A stretch of DNA of 64,000 nucleotides, from contig JACQFP010000086.1 of NCBI GenBank assembly GCA_016200005.1, forward strand, positions 1 through 64,000, in the 5' to 3' direction. The translations under genes and the position numbers were made by a program. Position 1 is the stretch's first letter. Each line of letters begins with the position of its first letter. This stretch comes from Verrucomicrobiota bacterium (GTDB lineage: Bacteria > Verrucomicrobiota > Verrucomicrobiia > Limisphaerales > PALSA-1396). The notes below the pieces were generated by a model that saw only the letters and a list, made by a program, of their open reading frames with translations, ran no database searches and was not told the origin of the DNA. This document shows, piece by piece, positions 27,705 to 36,158 of this stretch.

Positions 27705-29159
27705 TTACGCCAAAAGTTCGGGGATGACTTTCGCTTCGCTCACGACGGCGTCGGTCAGACTGTCTTCCCGACCTTCGTGCGGATGCGTCAGTTTCAAATG
27801 ATTCAAACCGAGCGCCTGAAGCAGCGTCGCGTGAAGATCGTAAACCCGCACCGGGTCCTGCACGGACTTGTAACCAAAATCGTCCGTGCCGCCGTGCGCG
27901 TATCCTTTCTTGAAACCACCGCCGGCCAGCCAGAGTGAAAACGCGTGGCGATTGTGGTCGCGACCGTCCTTGCCCTGGGAAATGGGCAGCCGGCCAAACT
28001 CGCCGCTCCAGAGGACGATGGTGGAATCCAGCAGGCCGCGCTGTTTCAAATCGAGCACGAGCGCGGCGCTCGGTTGATCGGTCATCAGGCAAAGGTCTTT
28101 GAGTTTTTCGGCATTTTTATCGTGCGTATCCCACGGCTGGCCGCTCAAATAAATCTGCACGAAACGCACGCCCTGTTCGACGAGCCGCCGCGCCATGAGA
28201 CAACGCTTGGCGTAATTGGCGGTCGCGGAATTCGCGTGGTCGAGGCCGTAGAGTTTTCTGGTTTCAGCGGACTCCTGCGTGAGGTCCAGCGCGTCGCTGA
28301 CCGAGGTTTGCATCCGGGCGGCCATTTCGTAATTGCTGATACGCGCCTGCAATTCGGAATTCTCCGGGTGATCGCGCAGATGCGACGCGTTTAGTTTCTC
28401 CAGCAGGTTGAGCTGGTTCGCCCGCGCGGGCGCCGGGATGTCTTCCGGCGTGGACAGATTAAAAATGGGCGAACCGGATGAACGGATTTGTGTGCCCTGA
28501 TAAATCGCGGGCAGCCAGCCGCTCGTCCAGTTGCGAATGCCATCGACCGGCAGTCCCGCCGGGTCAGACAACACGACGTAAGCCGGCAAATCCTGTCGCT
28601 CCGTTCCCAAGCCGTAAGTGACCCACGAACCCCACGTGGGCCTGCCTCCCTGAAATTTGCCGCTGTGAATGATGCGCAGCGCGGACTCGTGATCGACGGA
28701 ATCCGTGACCATCGAACGCACCAGCGTGATTTCATCGGTGATGCCAGCGACGCGCGGGAGCAGTTCGGAAAACTCCGTTCCTGCCTGGCCGTGCTTTGCA
28801 AACTTGAACGGCGACTGCAAAAGTTTGCCGGCCTGCTTGTCGAAATGAATTTCCAGGTCTTTGCCCGGATAATCCTGTCCATCGCGCTTGTTCAATTCCG
28901 GTTTGGGATCGAACAAGTCCATCTGACTCGGCCCGCCGTGCTGGAACAGGCAGATGACGGCCTTGGCCTTGGCGGGAAAATGCGGCGGCTTGGGAGCTAG
29001 CGGGTGCGCGGCCTGGATGAGTTTGGTGGCCGGAGCAGCGCGCCCTTCGAGCGCCAGCAAATGAGAAAGCGCGAGCCAGCCGAGTCCGCCGGCCGTGTAG
29101 CCGAGGAACGCGCGCCGGTTCAACTGGAACTCACGGTTTTTCATGGTGAATACTTTCAC
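27705..29159 (-). CDS. DUF1501 family Tat-exported protein
   Basis: The 484-aa protein starts with a twin-arginine signal (NRRAFLGYTAGGLGWLALS). It matches DUF1501 throughout: ICLFQHGGPSQMDLFDPKPELN near the start, VRSMVTDSVDHESALR, HSGKFQGGRPTWGSWV, RLVEQGVRFVQIYL, and WSGEFGRLPISQGKDGRDHN near the end. DUF1501 proteins belong to the sulfatase-like fold and usually follow a PSCyt1/DUF1549/DUF1553 gene. Here the expected partner (21489-24344) is on the same strand, but two other genes lie between. The function is not established. Confidence 0.88.
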   Translation of the reverse strand: MKVFTMKNREFQLNRRAFLGYTAGGLGWLALSHLLALEGRAAPATKLIQAAHPLAPKPPHFPAKAKAVICLFQHGGPSQMDLFDPKPELNKRDGQDYPGKDLEIHFDKQAGKLLQSPFKFAKHGQAGTEFSELLPRVAGITDEITLVRSMVTDSVDHESALRIIHSGKFQGGRPTWGSWVTYGLGTERQDLPAYVVLSDPAGLPVDGIRNWTSGWLPAIYQGTQIRSSGSPIFNLSTPEDIPAPARANQLNLLEKLNASHLRDHPENSELQARISNYEMAARMQTSVSDALDLTQESAETRKLYGLDHANSATANYAKRCLMARRLVEQGVRFVQIYLSGQPWDTHDKNAEKLKDLCLMTDQPSAALVLDLKQRGLLDSTIVLWSGEFGRLPISQGKDGRDHNRHAFSLWLAGGGFKKGYAHGGTDDFGYKSVQDPVRVYDLHATLLQALGLNHLKLTHPHEGREDSLTDAVVSEAKVIPELLA

Positions 29160-29293
29160 AGTTTAACCTGACGCGGCGTAGCCGCAACCAAAACCATTCT
29201 ATCTTCAAGACGGGGTGGCAGCGAAGGTGCAAGCAGCGCGTCAAACAATTTTCTGTCGAAACCCAGGATTTACCACTATCTTCGGCAAGCAAT

Positions 29294-30757
29294 ATGTGCT
29301 GCAACCCTACGGTTGAACTTGTCGGTTCGAAGCTTCTGGCGAAATTCTGCGCGATCGTTTTGCTCGCTTCGGGCGTCGTTGACGCCGCCCAAAGCAGTCC
29401 AGCGACAGCCGGGAAGGCAGCCTTTCGCGCCGGTGCCGCGACCAGCAACGTCACGCCCCCGCTGGGTCTCTCCATCAACGGCGGTATGCAGAACGTCACG
29501 GCGCGCCACATCCACGACGAATTGCATGCCCGTTGCCTCGCGCTCGACGACGGTCAAACGCGGCTCGCGCTCGTCGTGGTGGATAGTTGCATGATTCCGC
29601 GTGAGATTTTCGACGCGGCCAAACAGAAGATTCAGCAACAAACCGGAATTCCTGCTGACCACATCTTGATGTCCGCCACGCACACGCACTCTGCGCCTGC
29701 CTCCACCTCGGTGTTCCAAAGTGACCCCGACGAGGCATACGAAAAATTTCTGGCGACGCGAATCGCCGACGGCGTCCGGCGCGCCGTCAACAATCTCGCG
29801 CCGGCGAAGATCGGCTGGGGCTTCGGGAAAGTGCCCGACCAGGTTTTCAATCGACGTTGGAAGATGAAACCGGGCACGGCGCTGAAGAATCCGTTTGGTG
29901 GAATCGATCAGGTGAAGATGAATCCCGGCGTCGGCGATCTCAACCTGCTCGAACCCGCCGGACCGACGGATCCCGAACTCTCGATTGTTTCAGTCCAGTC
30001 GGCGGACGGGCATCCGCTGGCGTTGCTGGCGAATTATTCGTTGCACTATTGCGGCGGAGTTGGCGCGGGACACATCTCGGCGGATTACTACGGCATGTTC
30101 GCCGACCGCGTGCAGCAATTGCTCGGCGCGGACCGGCAGGACCCGCCGTTCGTCGCGATGATGTCCAATGGCACGAGCGGCAACATCAACAACATCAATT
30201 TTCGTGGCGGACAACCCAAACAACCGTCTTACGGCCAGATGCGGCTGGTGGCCAAGGAGGTCGCCGATGAAGCAGGGCGCGTTTACAAAACAATACAGCA
30301 TCAAGGTTGGGTGCCGCTCGGCGCGGTCCAAAAAGAAATCCAGCTCGGCGTCCGCCTGCCGTCCACAGACGAGGTGGAGCGCGCCAGACAAATCATGGCC
30401 GAGTCCAAGACACCCGTAATGCAGACGCTGGAACAAATTTATGCACGTGAAACGGTGCTGATAAGTTCCTATCCGCCGCAAGTGCCAGTGATTCTTCAAG
30501 TGTTGCGCATCGGCGATTTGCGCATCGCGGCCATCCCGTGTGAGGTGTTTGTCGAAATCGGGCTTGAACTGAAACAGAAGAATCCGCCGATGTTCACCAT
30601 CGAATTGGCCAACGGTTACCACGGTTATTTGCCCACGGTGGAGCATCACAAGTTGGGCGGCTACGAAACCTGGCGGGCGCGCTCGAGTTATTTGGAGCTC
30701 GAAGCCGCGCCGAAGATTGTGGACACGATGACGGAATTGTTCGGACGGTTGAAGTAA
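29294..30757 (+). CDS. secreted neutral/alkaline ceramidase-like protein
   Basis: The 487-aa protein has a signal peptide (about residues 12-32) and the N-terminal ceramidase-domain pattern: FRAGAATSNVTPP, HDELHARCLALDDG, ILMSATHTHSAP (the zinc-site HxH) and LANYSLHYCGG. NGYHGYLPTVEHHKLGGYE is the late conserved block. Many bacterial relatives are annotated neutral/alkaline non-lysosomal ceramidase but are shorter than true ceramidases and of unproven substrate. It is divergent from the DUF1501 gene, with about 135 nt between them. Confidence 0.78.
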   Translation: MCCNPTVELVGSKLLAKFCAIVLLASGVVDAAQSSPATAGKAAFRAGAATSNVTPPLGLSINGGMQNVTARHIHDELHARCLALDDGQTRLALVVVDSCMIPREIFDAAKQKIQQQTGIPADHILMSATHTHSAPASTSVFQSDPDEAYEKFLATRIADGVRRAVNNLAPAKIGWGFGKVPDQVFNRRWKMKPGTALKNPFGGIDQVKMNPGVGDLNLLEPAGPTDPELSIVSVQSADGHPLALLANYSLHYCGGVGAGHISADYYGMFADRVQQLLGADRQDPPFVAMMSNGTSGNINNINFRGGQPKQPSYGQMRLVAKEVADEAGRVYKTIQHQGWVPLGAVQKEIQLGVRLPSTDEVERARQIMAESKTPVMQTLEQIYARETVLISSYPPQVPVILQVLRIGDLRIAAIPCEVFVEIGLELKQKNPPMFTIELANGYHGYLPTVEHHKLGGYETWRARSSYLELEAAPKIVDTMTELFGRLK

Positions 30758-30860
30758 CGACACGCGTCCTTGTTTGTCCGTCACCGCACAATTTTGACCC
30801 GCCACGACTGTCACCCGCAAGCTTGCTGCTTCCGCGCGCAACTGCTATCAACACCACCTC

Positions 30861-31610
30861 TTGACGACGGAAATTGTCAATCCCAGGTCCTCAGTCACCG
30901 GCACCGGACGAAAAGTCTTTCACGTTCGCGGCCTGACGAAGGTTTATGGCATGGGCGAGGCGGAGGTGCATGCGCTGGCGGGCGTGGACCTGGATCTTTA
31001 CGAAGGCGAACTCGTCGTGCTGCTCGGCCCGTCGGGCAGCGGCAAAACGACGTTGCTGAACAATCTCGGCGGATTGGACCTCCCGACCGCCGGCGAATTG
31101 CGCTATCACGATTTCGACCTCACAACCGCCGACGAAACAGCGCTCACGCGTTTCCGCCGAGACTCGGTGGGTTTCATCTTCCAGTTTTACAATTTGATTC
31201 CCAGCCTCACGGCGCGCGAGAACGTGGCGCTCATCACTGAAATCGCGCGTGATCCGATGCCACCGGAAGACGCCTTGAACATGGTGAACCTCGGCGCACG
31301 GCTTGATCATTTTCCCGCGCAACTTTCCGGCGGCGAACAGCAGCGCGTAGCCATCGCCCGGGCCATCGCCAAGCGCCCGGAAGTTTTGCTCTGCGACGAA
31401 CCGACCGGCGCACTCGATGTGCGCACGGGCATCGTCGTGCTGGAAGCCATCGAGCGCGTGAATCGCGAACTGGGCACGCTGACTGTCGTCATCACGCACA
31501 ACGCCGTCATGGCCGACATGGCCGACCGCGTGATCAATTTATCAGATGGCCGCGTGCTCAACGAGCGTCGCAATTCCAAACGCGCCGCCCCAAGCACCTT
31601 GAACTGGTGA
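30861..31610 (+). CDS. ABC transporter ATPase (MacB/LolD type)
   Basis: The 249-aa protein has Walker [10 protein letters not shown], a Q-loop region [14 protein letters not shown], signature [10 protein letters not shown] and Walker [12 protein letters not shown], with the LolD/MacB-type FQFYNLIP and TGALD features. The start codon is TTG at 30861. It ends 1 nt into the ATG of the permease gene (TGATG), so translation is coupled. With the permease and the membrane-fusion protein it forms a mechanotransmission-type export system. Confidence 0.9.
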   Translation: MTTEIVNPRSSVTGTGRKVFHVRGLTKVYGMGEAEVHALAGVDLDLYEGELVVLLGPSGSGKTTLLNNLGGLDLPTAGELRYHDFDLTTADETALTRFRRDSVGFIFQFYNLIPSLTARENVALITEIARDPMPPEDALNMVNLGARLDHFPAQLSGGEQQRVAIARAIAKRPEVLLCDEPTGALDVRTGIVVLEAIERVNRELGTLTVVITHNAVMADMADRVINLSDGRVLNERRNSKRAAPSTLNW

Positions 31611-33976
31611 TGATCTCCAACCTCGATCGCAAACTGCTGCGCGACCTGAACCGAATGAAAGGCCAGGTGGTCGCGGTTGCGCTGGTCATGGCGTGCGGAC
31701 TGGCCATGCTTATCATGGCGCGCAGCCTGATTTATTCGCTGGAAAGCACGCGGCAGGAATATTACGAGGCGCATCGGTTCGCGGAAGTGTTCGTGCACTT
31801 GAAACGCGCGCCCAACGCGCTGGCCGCGCGCCTTGCGGAAGTGCCCGGCGTCGGCACCGCCCAGGCCGGCATCTCCGTGCAGGTCACCCTCGATCTGGAG
31901 GGCCTTGATGAACCGGCCAGCGGCCAGGTGCGTTCGCTGCCGGATTTCGGCACGCCGGAATTGAACCGGCTGTTCCTGCGCAAGGGAAGCTGGCTCCCAC
32001 CGGGCAGCCGCGGCGAAGTGCTCGTGAGCGAGGCGTTCGCGGAGGCCAACCAATTGCATCCGGGCGACAAGCTGGCGATGTTGTTGAACGGACGGCGAAA
32101 AGAATTCCGCATCGCCGGGATTGTGCTTTCGCCGGAAATCGTTTTTGAAGCGCGTCCCGGCGCGGCGTTGCCGGACAACCGCACCTACGGCACGTTCTGG
32201 ATGCCGTATAAGGAAATCGCCACCGCGTTCGACCTTTACGGCGCTTTCAATTATCTCACGCTCAAGCTTGCGCCCGGCGCCCTGCCGCGCCCGGTGATCG
32301 CCGAAGTGGATCGCCTGCTTGAACCCTACGGCGGGCGTGGGGCGTACAGCCGGGCCGATCATCCGTCGCACATCCGCGTCTCGGACGAGATCCGCATCTT
32401 GCAAACACTGTCCATTGGATTCCCGCTCGTGTTTCTGAGTGTGGCGGCGTTCATGACCAATGCGGTGTTGTCGCGGTTGCTGACCTTGCAGCGCGAACAG
32501 ATAGCCATCCTCAAGGCGTTTGGTTTTGCGAACCGGCAAATCGTCCTGCACTACCTCAAGTTTGCGTTCGTGATGGTGGCGGGCGGCGCGGCGATTGGCA
32601 CGCTGGCCGGGGTGGCGCTGGGCCATCGGCTCGTGGCGATGTATCACATGTTTTTTCGCTTCCCGGATTTGTATTTCCGGTTCGACCGCTCGGCGGTGGT
32701 GCTGGCGCTCGCCGTGGGCGCAGGCGCCGCGTTGCTGGGCGTGTTCAGTGCGGTGCGGCGCGCGGCCAAACTCCCGCCCGCGGAAGCCATGCGGCCCGAA
32801 CCGCCGGCAACTTTCCGCCCGGCGCTGGTCGAGCGAACGGGCATCGGTCACTTGTTCTCCCTATCGTTCCGCATCGCTGTGCGGAACCTGGAGCGGCGTC
32901 CGGCGCAGGCGTTGTTCACCGTGGCCGGATTGACACTGGCCACGGGCATTTTGATCGTGCCGAATTGCTTTCGCGACAGCGTGGCGGAGATCCTCGGTTT
33001 CCAATGGGACGTGATCGAACGGCAGGACATGGACCTGGGCTTGTTCGAGCCGGCCGGCGTGCAGGTGCGCGACCTGCTCCGGCAACTGCCCGGCGTCCTC
33101 ACCGTCGAGCCGTTCCGCGGCGCGGCGGCGCGGATTCGCTTCGGGCATCGCAGCCGGCAGATCGGCATTCGCGGGTTGCCGTCCGACACCGCGCACAGTC
33201 GCGTGATTGACGCGCATTATCACGAGATCGTGGTGCCGCCGGAAGGACTCATCGTTTCCGCCAAGCTCGCCGAGGTGCTGGATGCGCGGGTCGGCGACGA
33301 ACTCACGGTGGAATTCCTGGAAGGCCGCCGGCGCGTGCGGACCGTGCCGCTGCTGGGCGTGTCCGAGGACCTCACCGGGATCGGGGCGCACATGGACCTG
33401 CGGGCGTTGAACCGCTTGCTGGGCGAGGGTGACGTGATGAACGGCGCGAGCTTCACCATTGACATGGCGCGGCGCGCGGAGTTTTTGCACGCGTTGAAAG
33501 AGATTCCGCGCATCAGTTGGGTGGGCATCAAGGAAACGTTGCGCGAGAATTTCCGCCGGACCACGGCGGCCAGCATCAACCTCATCCAAAGCATCTATCT
33601 TACGTTTGCGGTCGTCGTCGCGTTCGGAGTGGTGTACAACAACGCCCGCATCTCGCTGGCCGAGCGGGCGCGGGAACTGGCCACATTGCGGGTGATCGGA
33701 TTCTCCGAACGCGAAGTGGGCGCGGTGCTGATCACGGAACTGGCCATCCTCGCCTTGATCGCGTTGCCGTTGGGGCTGCTGCTGGGCACGGGTTTCGCCA
33801 AAGGCATCGTCAGTGCGGTGAACACGGAGACGGTGCGGTTGCCGGTGATTTTCACGCTGCACAACTACGCCTTCGCCACAATGATCGTGGCGCTGGCCTC
33901 GGCCATTTCGGCGCTGTTGGTTTTGCGGCGTTTGAAGCAACTCAATCTGATCAGCGCGTTGAAAGCGCCTGAATGA
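31610..33976 (+). CDS. FtsX/MacB-type ABC transporter permease, two FtsX domains
   Basis: The 788-aa protein has eight hydrophobic spans in the arrangement of an eight-span FtsX-type permease: one near the N-terminus, three at about 270-385, one near 440, and three from about 660 to the end. Large extracytoplasmic domains follow span 1 and span 5. Both FtsX domains have the LKAFGF and LRVIGFSEREVGAVLITE coupling segments. I start at ATG 31610, overlapping the ATPase stop; GTG 31607 is also possible. The substrate is unknown. Confidence 0.87.
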   Translation: MISNLDRKLLRDLNRMKGQVVAVALVMACGLAMLIMARSLIYSLESTRQEYYEAHRFAEVFVHLKRAPNALAARLAEVPGVGTAQAGISVQVTLDLEGLDEPASGQVRSLPDFGTPELNRLFLRKGSWLPPGSRGEVLVSEAFAEANQLHPGDKLAMLLNGRRKEFRIAGIVLSPEIVFEARPGAALPDNRTYGTFWMPYKEIATAFDLYGAFNYLTLKLAPGALPRPVIAEVDRLLEPYGGRGAYSRADHPSHIRVSDEIRILQTLSIGFPLVFLSVAAFMTNAVLSRLLTLQREQIAILKAFGFANRQIVLHYLKFAFVMVAGGAAIGTLAGVALGHRLVAMYHMFFRFPDLYFRFDRSAVVLALAVGAGAALLGVFSAVRRAAKLPPAEAMRPEPPATFRPALVERTGIGHLFSLSFRIAVRNLERRPAQALFTVAGLTLATGILIVPNCFRDSVAEILGFQWDVIERQDMDLGLFEPAGVQVRDLLRQLPGVLTVEPFRGAAARIRFGHRSRQIGIRGLPSDTAHSRVIDAHYHEIVVPPEGLIVSAKLAEVLDARVGDELTVEFLEGRRRVRTVPLLGVSEDLTGIGAHMDLRALNRLLGEGDVMNGASFTIDMARRAEFLHALKEIPRISWVGIKETLRENFRRTTAASINLIQSIYLTFAVVVAFGVVYNNARISLAERARELATLRVIGFSEREVGAVLITELAILALIALPLGLLLGTGFAKGIVSAVNTETVRLPVIFTLHNYAFATMIVALASAISALLVLRRLKQLNLISALKAPE

Positions 33977-34000
33977 AGAAAGCAAACGGATCAATCATGG

Positions 34001-34043
34001 GTGACCGCCACGATTTTGGAATTGCGCATTGGAGCCACAGACC
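34001..34043 (+). repeat. copy 3 (diverged) of the dispersed motif
   Basis: GTGACCGCCACGATTTTGG then AATTGCGCATTGGAGCCA aligns with the cores at 24411-24449 and 56298-56341 with several changes. It sits between the permease and adaptor genes, 28 nt before a REPIN-like element. Confidence 0.5.
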
Positions 34044-34071
34044 CAATTGGGCTAATGTTGTCGCGCCAGCG

Positions 34072-34153
34072 TCTTGGACTGCGCCAGTCCTCTGGCGCTT
34101 TCAATTGGAGGATCCGCGTTTCAAAAGCGCCAGAGGACCGGCGCAGACCAAAA
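34072..34153. repeat. REPIN-like double hairpin element (GCGCCAG type)
   Basis: Two 30-nt inverted arms (34072-34101 and 34124-34153, 3 mismatches) flank a 22-nt spacer. Each arm is itself a hairpin: GCGCCAG, a 4-nt loop, then CTGGCGC (left arm, perfect). The geometry and the flanking TTGGA and AAAGCG match the element at 56391-56488. It separates the permease from the adaptor gene without an obvious terminator. Confidence 0.85.
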
Positions 34154-34196
34154 CCTTGCGGTAGTTCGGATGGTTCACGGAAGTCCAGCATTGCTC

Positions 34197-35423
34197 ATGA
34201 CCTCAACCCCATCTCCAAGTCCCGCTCCGACAGCGGCCCGGCGCAACCACCGCCGCCCGAAACGCTGGTTGCCCTGGCTGGGCGCGGCGCTGCTGCTGGC
34301 GCTGATCGTCATCGGCTTCTTGCCGCGGCCGCTTCCCGTGGAAACGGCGCGCGTCACACAAGGCGCCCTGCGCGCCACCGTGAATGAGGAAGGCAAGACC
34401 CGCATCAAGCAACGTTATGTCGTGTCCGCGCCGGTCACGGGTCATCTGCGGCGGATTCCCTTCAAGGCTGGTGCGGAAATCGAAGCGGGCAAGACCGTGC
34501 TGGCCGTGATTGATCCCGTTGCACCGGCGATGCTGGACGCGCGCAATCGCGCGCTGGCCGAGGCGCGGCGCGACACCGCGGCGGCGAACCTCGACCGCGC
34601 GCGTGAAGCACAGCGGTTCGCCGCGAATGAATTGCGCCGCATTGAGAAACTATTTGCGGACAAATCCGTTTCACAGCAGGACCTGGAGAACGCACAATGG
34701 CGCGAGACATCCGCAGCGAAGGATTTGACGGTCGCCGAAAGCGCGTTGCGCCAGGCTGAGACCGAATTGAGAGAGTTCCCGTCCGGCGAAGGTGCGACGA
34801 CGAATTGGGTTCGCGCGCCGGTGGAGGTCACGTCGCCGACGAGCGGGAGAGTGTTGCACGTGTTCGAGGAGAGCACACGGGTGGTCGCGGCGGGAACGCC
34901 GCTGGTGGATGTTGGCGATCCGGCGGATCTGGAAGCGATCATTGAAGTTCTTTCCCGTGATGGGGCCGCGATTGGGCCGGGCGCAAAGGTGGAGCTGGAA
35001 CAATGGGGAGGGGGGCAACCGTTGGAGGCGCGTGTAAGGTTGGTTGAACCGGCCGCGTTCCTGAAAATCTCGGCGCTAGGCGTCGAAGAACAACGCGTAA
35101 ACGTGGTGGTGGATTTCGTCACACCGTACGAACAGCGGCGCAATCTGGGCGACAACTTTCGGGTGGAGGCGCGCATTGTGGTATGGGAAACCGACCGCGC
35201 GCTTAAAGCCCCCGCGGGGGCGCTGTTCCGGCGCGGGCAGAACTGGGCGGCGTTTGTGCTGGCCGGTGGCCGGGCGGAGTTACGCCGCGTGCAGGTGGGG
35301 CGCACCAGCGGCAGCGAGATGCAAATCCTCGATGGCTTGAAGGAGGGCGAGGAAGTCATTCTCTACCCTGGCGACCGCGTCCACGAACGGCAACGCGTGA
35401 GACCAATCCAGGTTGCGCAGTAG
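34197..35423 (+). CDS. periplasmic adaptor (HlyD/MacA-type membrane fusion protein)
   Basis: The 408-aa protein has a basic N-terminus, one membrane anchor (about residues 26-42, LPWLGAALLLALIVIGFL), a biotinyl-lipoyl-like half (VSAPVTGHLRRIPFKAG), a helical hairpin (ARNRALAEARRDTAAANLDRA through ETELREF), and the second lipoyl half (VTSPTSGRVLHVFEES), followed by a beta-barrel and membrane-proximal domain. The chosen ATG starts MTSTPSPSPAP; codons further upstream fall in the repeat element. It should link the upstream ATPase and permease to an outer-membrane partner, which is not in the window. Confidence 0.86.
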   Translation: MTSTPSPSPAPTAARRNHRRPKRWLPWLGAALLLALIVIGFLPRPLPVETARVTQGALRATVNEEGKTRIKQRYVVSAPVTGHLRRIPFKAGAEIEAGKTVLAVIDPVAPAMLDARNRALAEARRDTAAANLDRAREAQRFAANELRRIEKLFADKSVSQQDLENAQWRETSAAKDLTVAESALRQAETELREFPSGEGATTNWVRAPVEVTSPTSGRVLHVFEESTRVVAAGTPLVDVGDPADLEAIIEVLSRDGAAIGPGAKVELEQWGGGQPLEARVRLVEPAAFLKISALGVEEQRVNVVVDFVTPYEQRRNLGDNFRVEARIVVWETDRALKAPAGALFRRGQNWAAFVLAGGRAELRRVQVGRTSGSEMQILDGLKEGEEVILYPGDRVHERQRVRPIQVAQ

Positions 35424-35485
35424 CGTCTGGAGCGCAAGCCATCCCCGCTCGTAGCGGCTTGAATGCGGGGAACTCATGAGGTTGC

Positions 35486-36034
35486 ATCAAGTCGCGGAAC
35501 GCTGCGGACGGGGACCGCCCCTACACGCCCGCAAGCCTGCTGCTCATCGCCGGCAGCAACGCGTTGCCCAGCCTGGCGTTCACGGCGGCGGCCGGCGACA
35601 CGCCGACGGTGTGCGTGCCGTTCCAGTTGCTCGCCACGGCGGCGGACGCGGATGGCGTGGTCACCAACCTGGCCATGCTGCTAGACGGCGCCGCCATCGC
35701 CAGCGGAAACCCCGAAAGCTTTCGGGGCTGTCACCCACGGTGGAGCTGGACTTTCCGGGCGCATACATGTTCACCGCGCACGCGGATGACAACGCAGGCG
35801 GCGTATCCGTTGCACTGGATCATCTCCGGCGGCTTCCGGACGAACCGCGTGTTCAAGCTCTGCATGGCGGGTGAGACGAGCCGCAGCTACCAAGTCCTCG
35901 CCAGCATGAACCTGGCCGCGACCAACTGGCTTCCCATCGGCGTGATCGAATCCACGAATGGAATCTGGAGATTTCTGGATACTGGAGCGAGCAATCAGCC
36001 GTTGCGCTTTTATCGCGCGGAGCAATTACCGTAG
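35486..36034 (+). pseudogene. decayed secreted-protein gene with Ig-like and C-terminal RFYR region
   Basis: Pieces of one protein appear in alternating frames. TPTVCVPFQLLATAADADG and NLAMLLDGAAIASG read in one frame, LSPTVELDFPGAYMFTAHADDN in another, and QVLASMNLAATNWLPIG then LRFYRAEQ in the first frame again. This is the order of a bacterial Ig-like domain followed by the C-terminus common to verrucomicrobial secreted proteins. The first shift coincides with an inserted 18-bp palindrome. No intact start or signal peptide is visible, so the gene is also truncated at the 5' end. Confidence 0.65.
35710..35727. repeat. 18-bp perfect palindrome inserted in the pseudogene
   Basis: CCCCGAAAGCTTTCGGGG reads the same on both strands. 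The protein frame before it (AIASG) and after it (LSPTVELDF) do not match, so the palindrome and a few flanking bases appear to be an insertion that broke the gene. Confidence 0.8.
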
Positions 36035-36156
36035 GACAGCGCATCCTTGCCTGTCTCCCTTTTCCTGCCATCAATTTTCCTGTCATAGCTTTGTGCGCGT
36101 CTCGCCTGTCTCTGTTTTTGAATGAGGTGTGAGACAGGCTGGAAGCACTGTCCTAC
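36031..36156. repeat. REPIN/MITE-like element with GTAG-type ends
   Basis: The 126-bp element has imperfect inverted ends of about 26 nt: GTAGGACAGCGCATCC onward at 36031-36057, and its partner ending CACTGTCCTAC at 36131-36156. Each end is itself a hairpin (GACAG, loop of 10-11 nt, CTGTC), and the outermost tetranucleotide is GTAG, the classical REP signature. The left end overlaps the last codon region of the pseudogene. The right end stops 2 nt before the xylulokinase stop codon. Confidence 0.8.
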
Positions 36157-36158
36157 GT

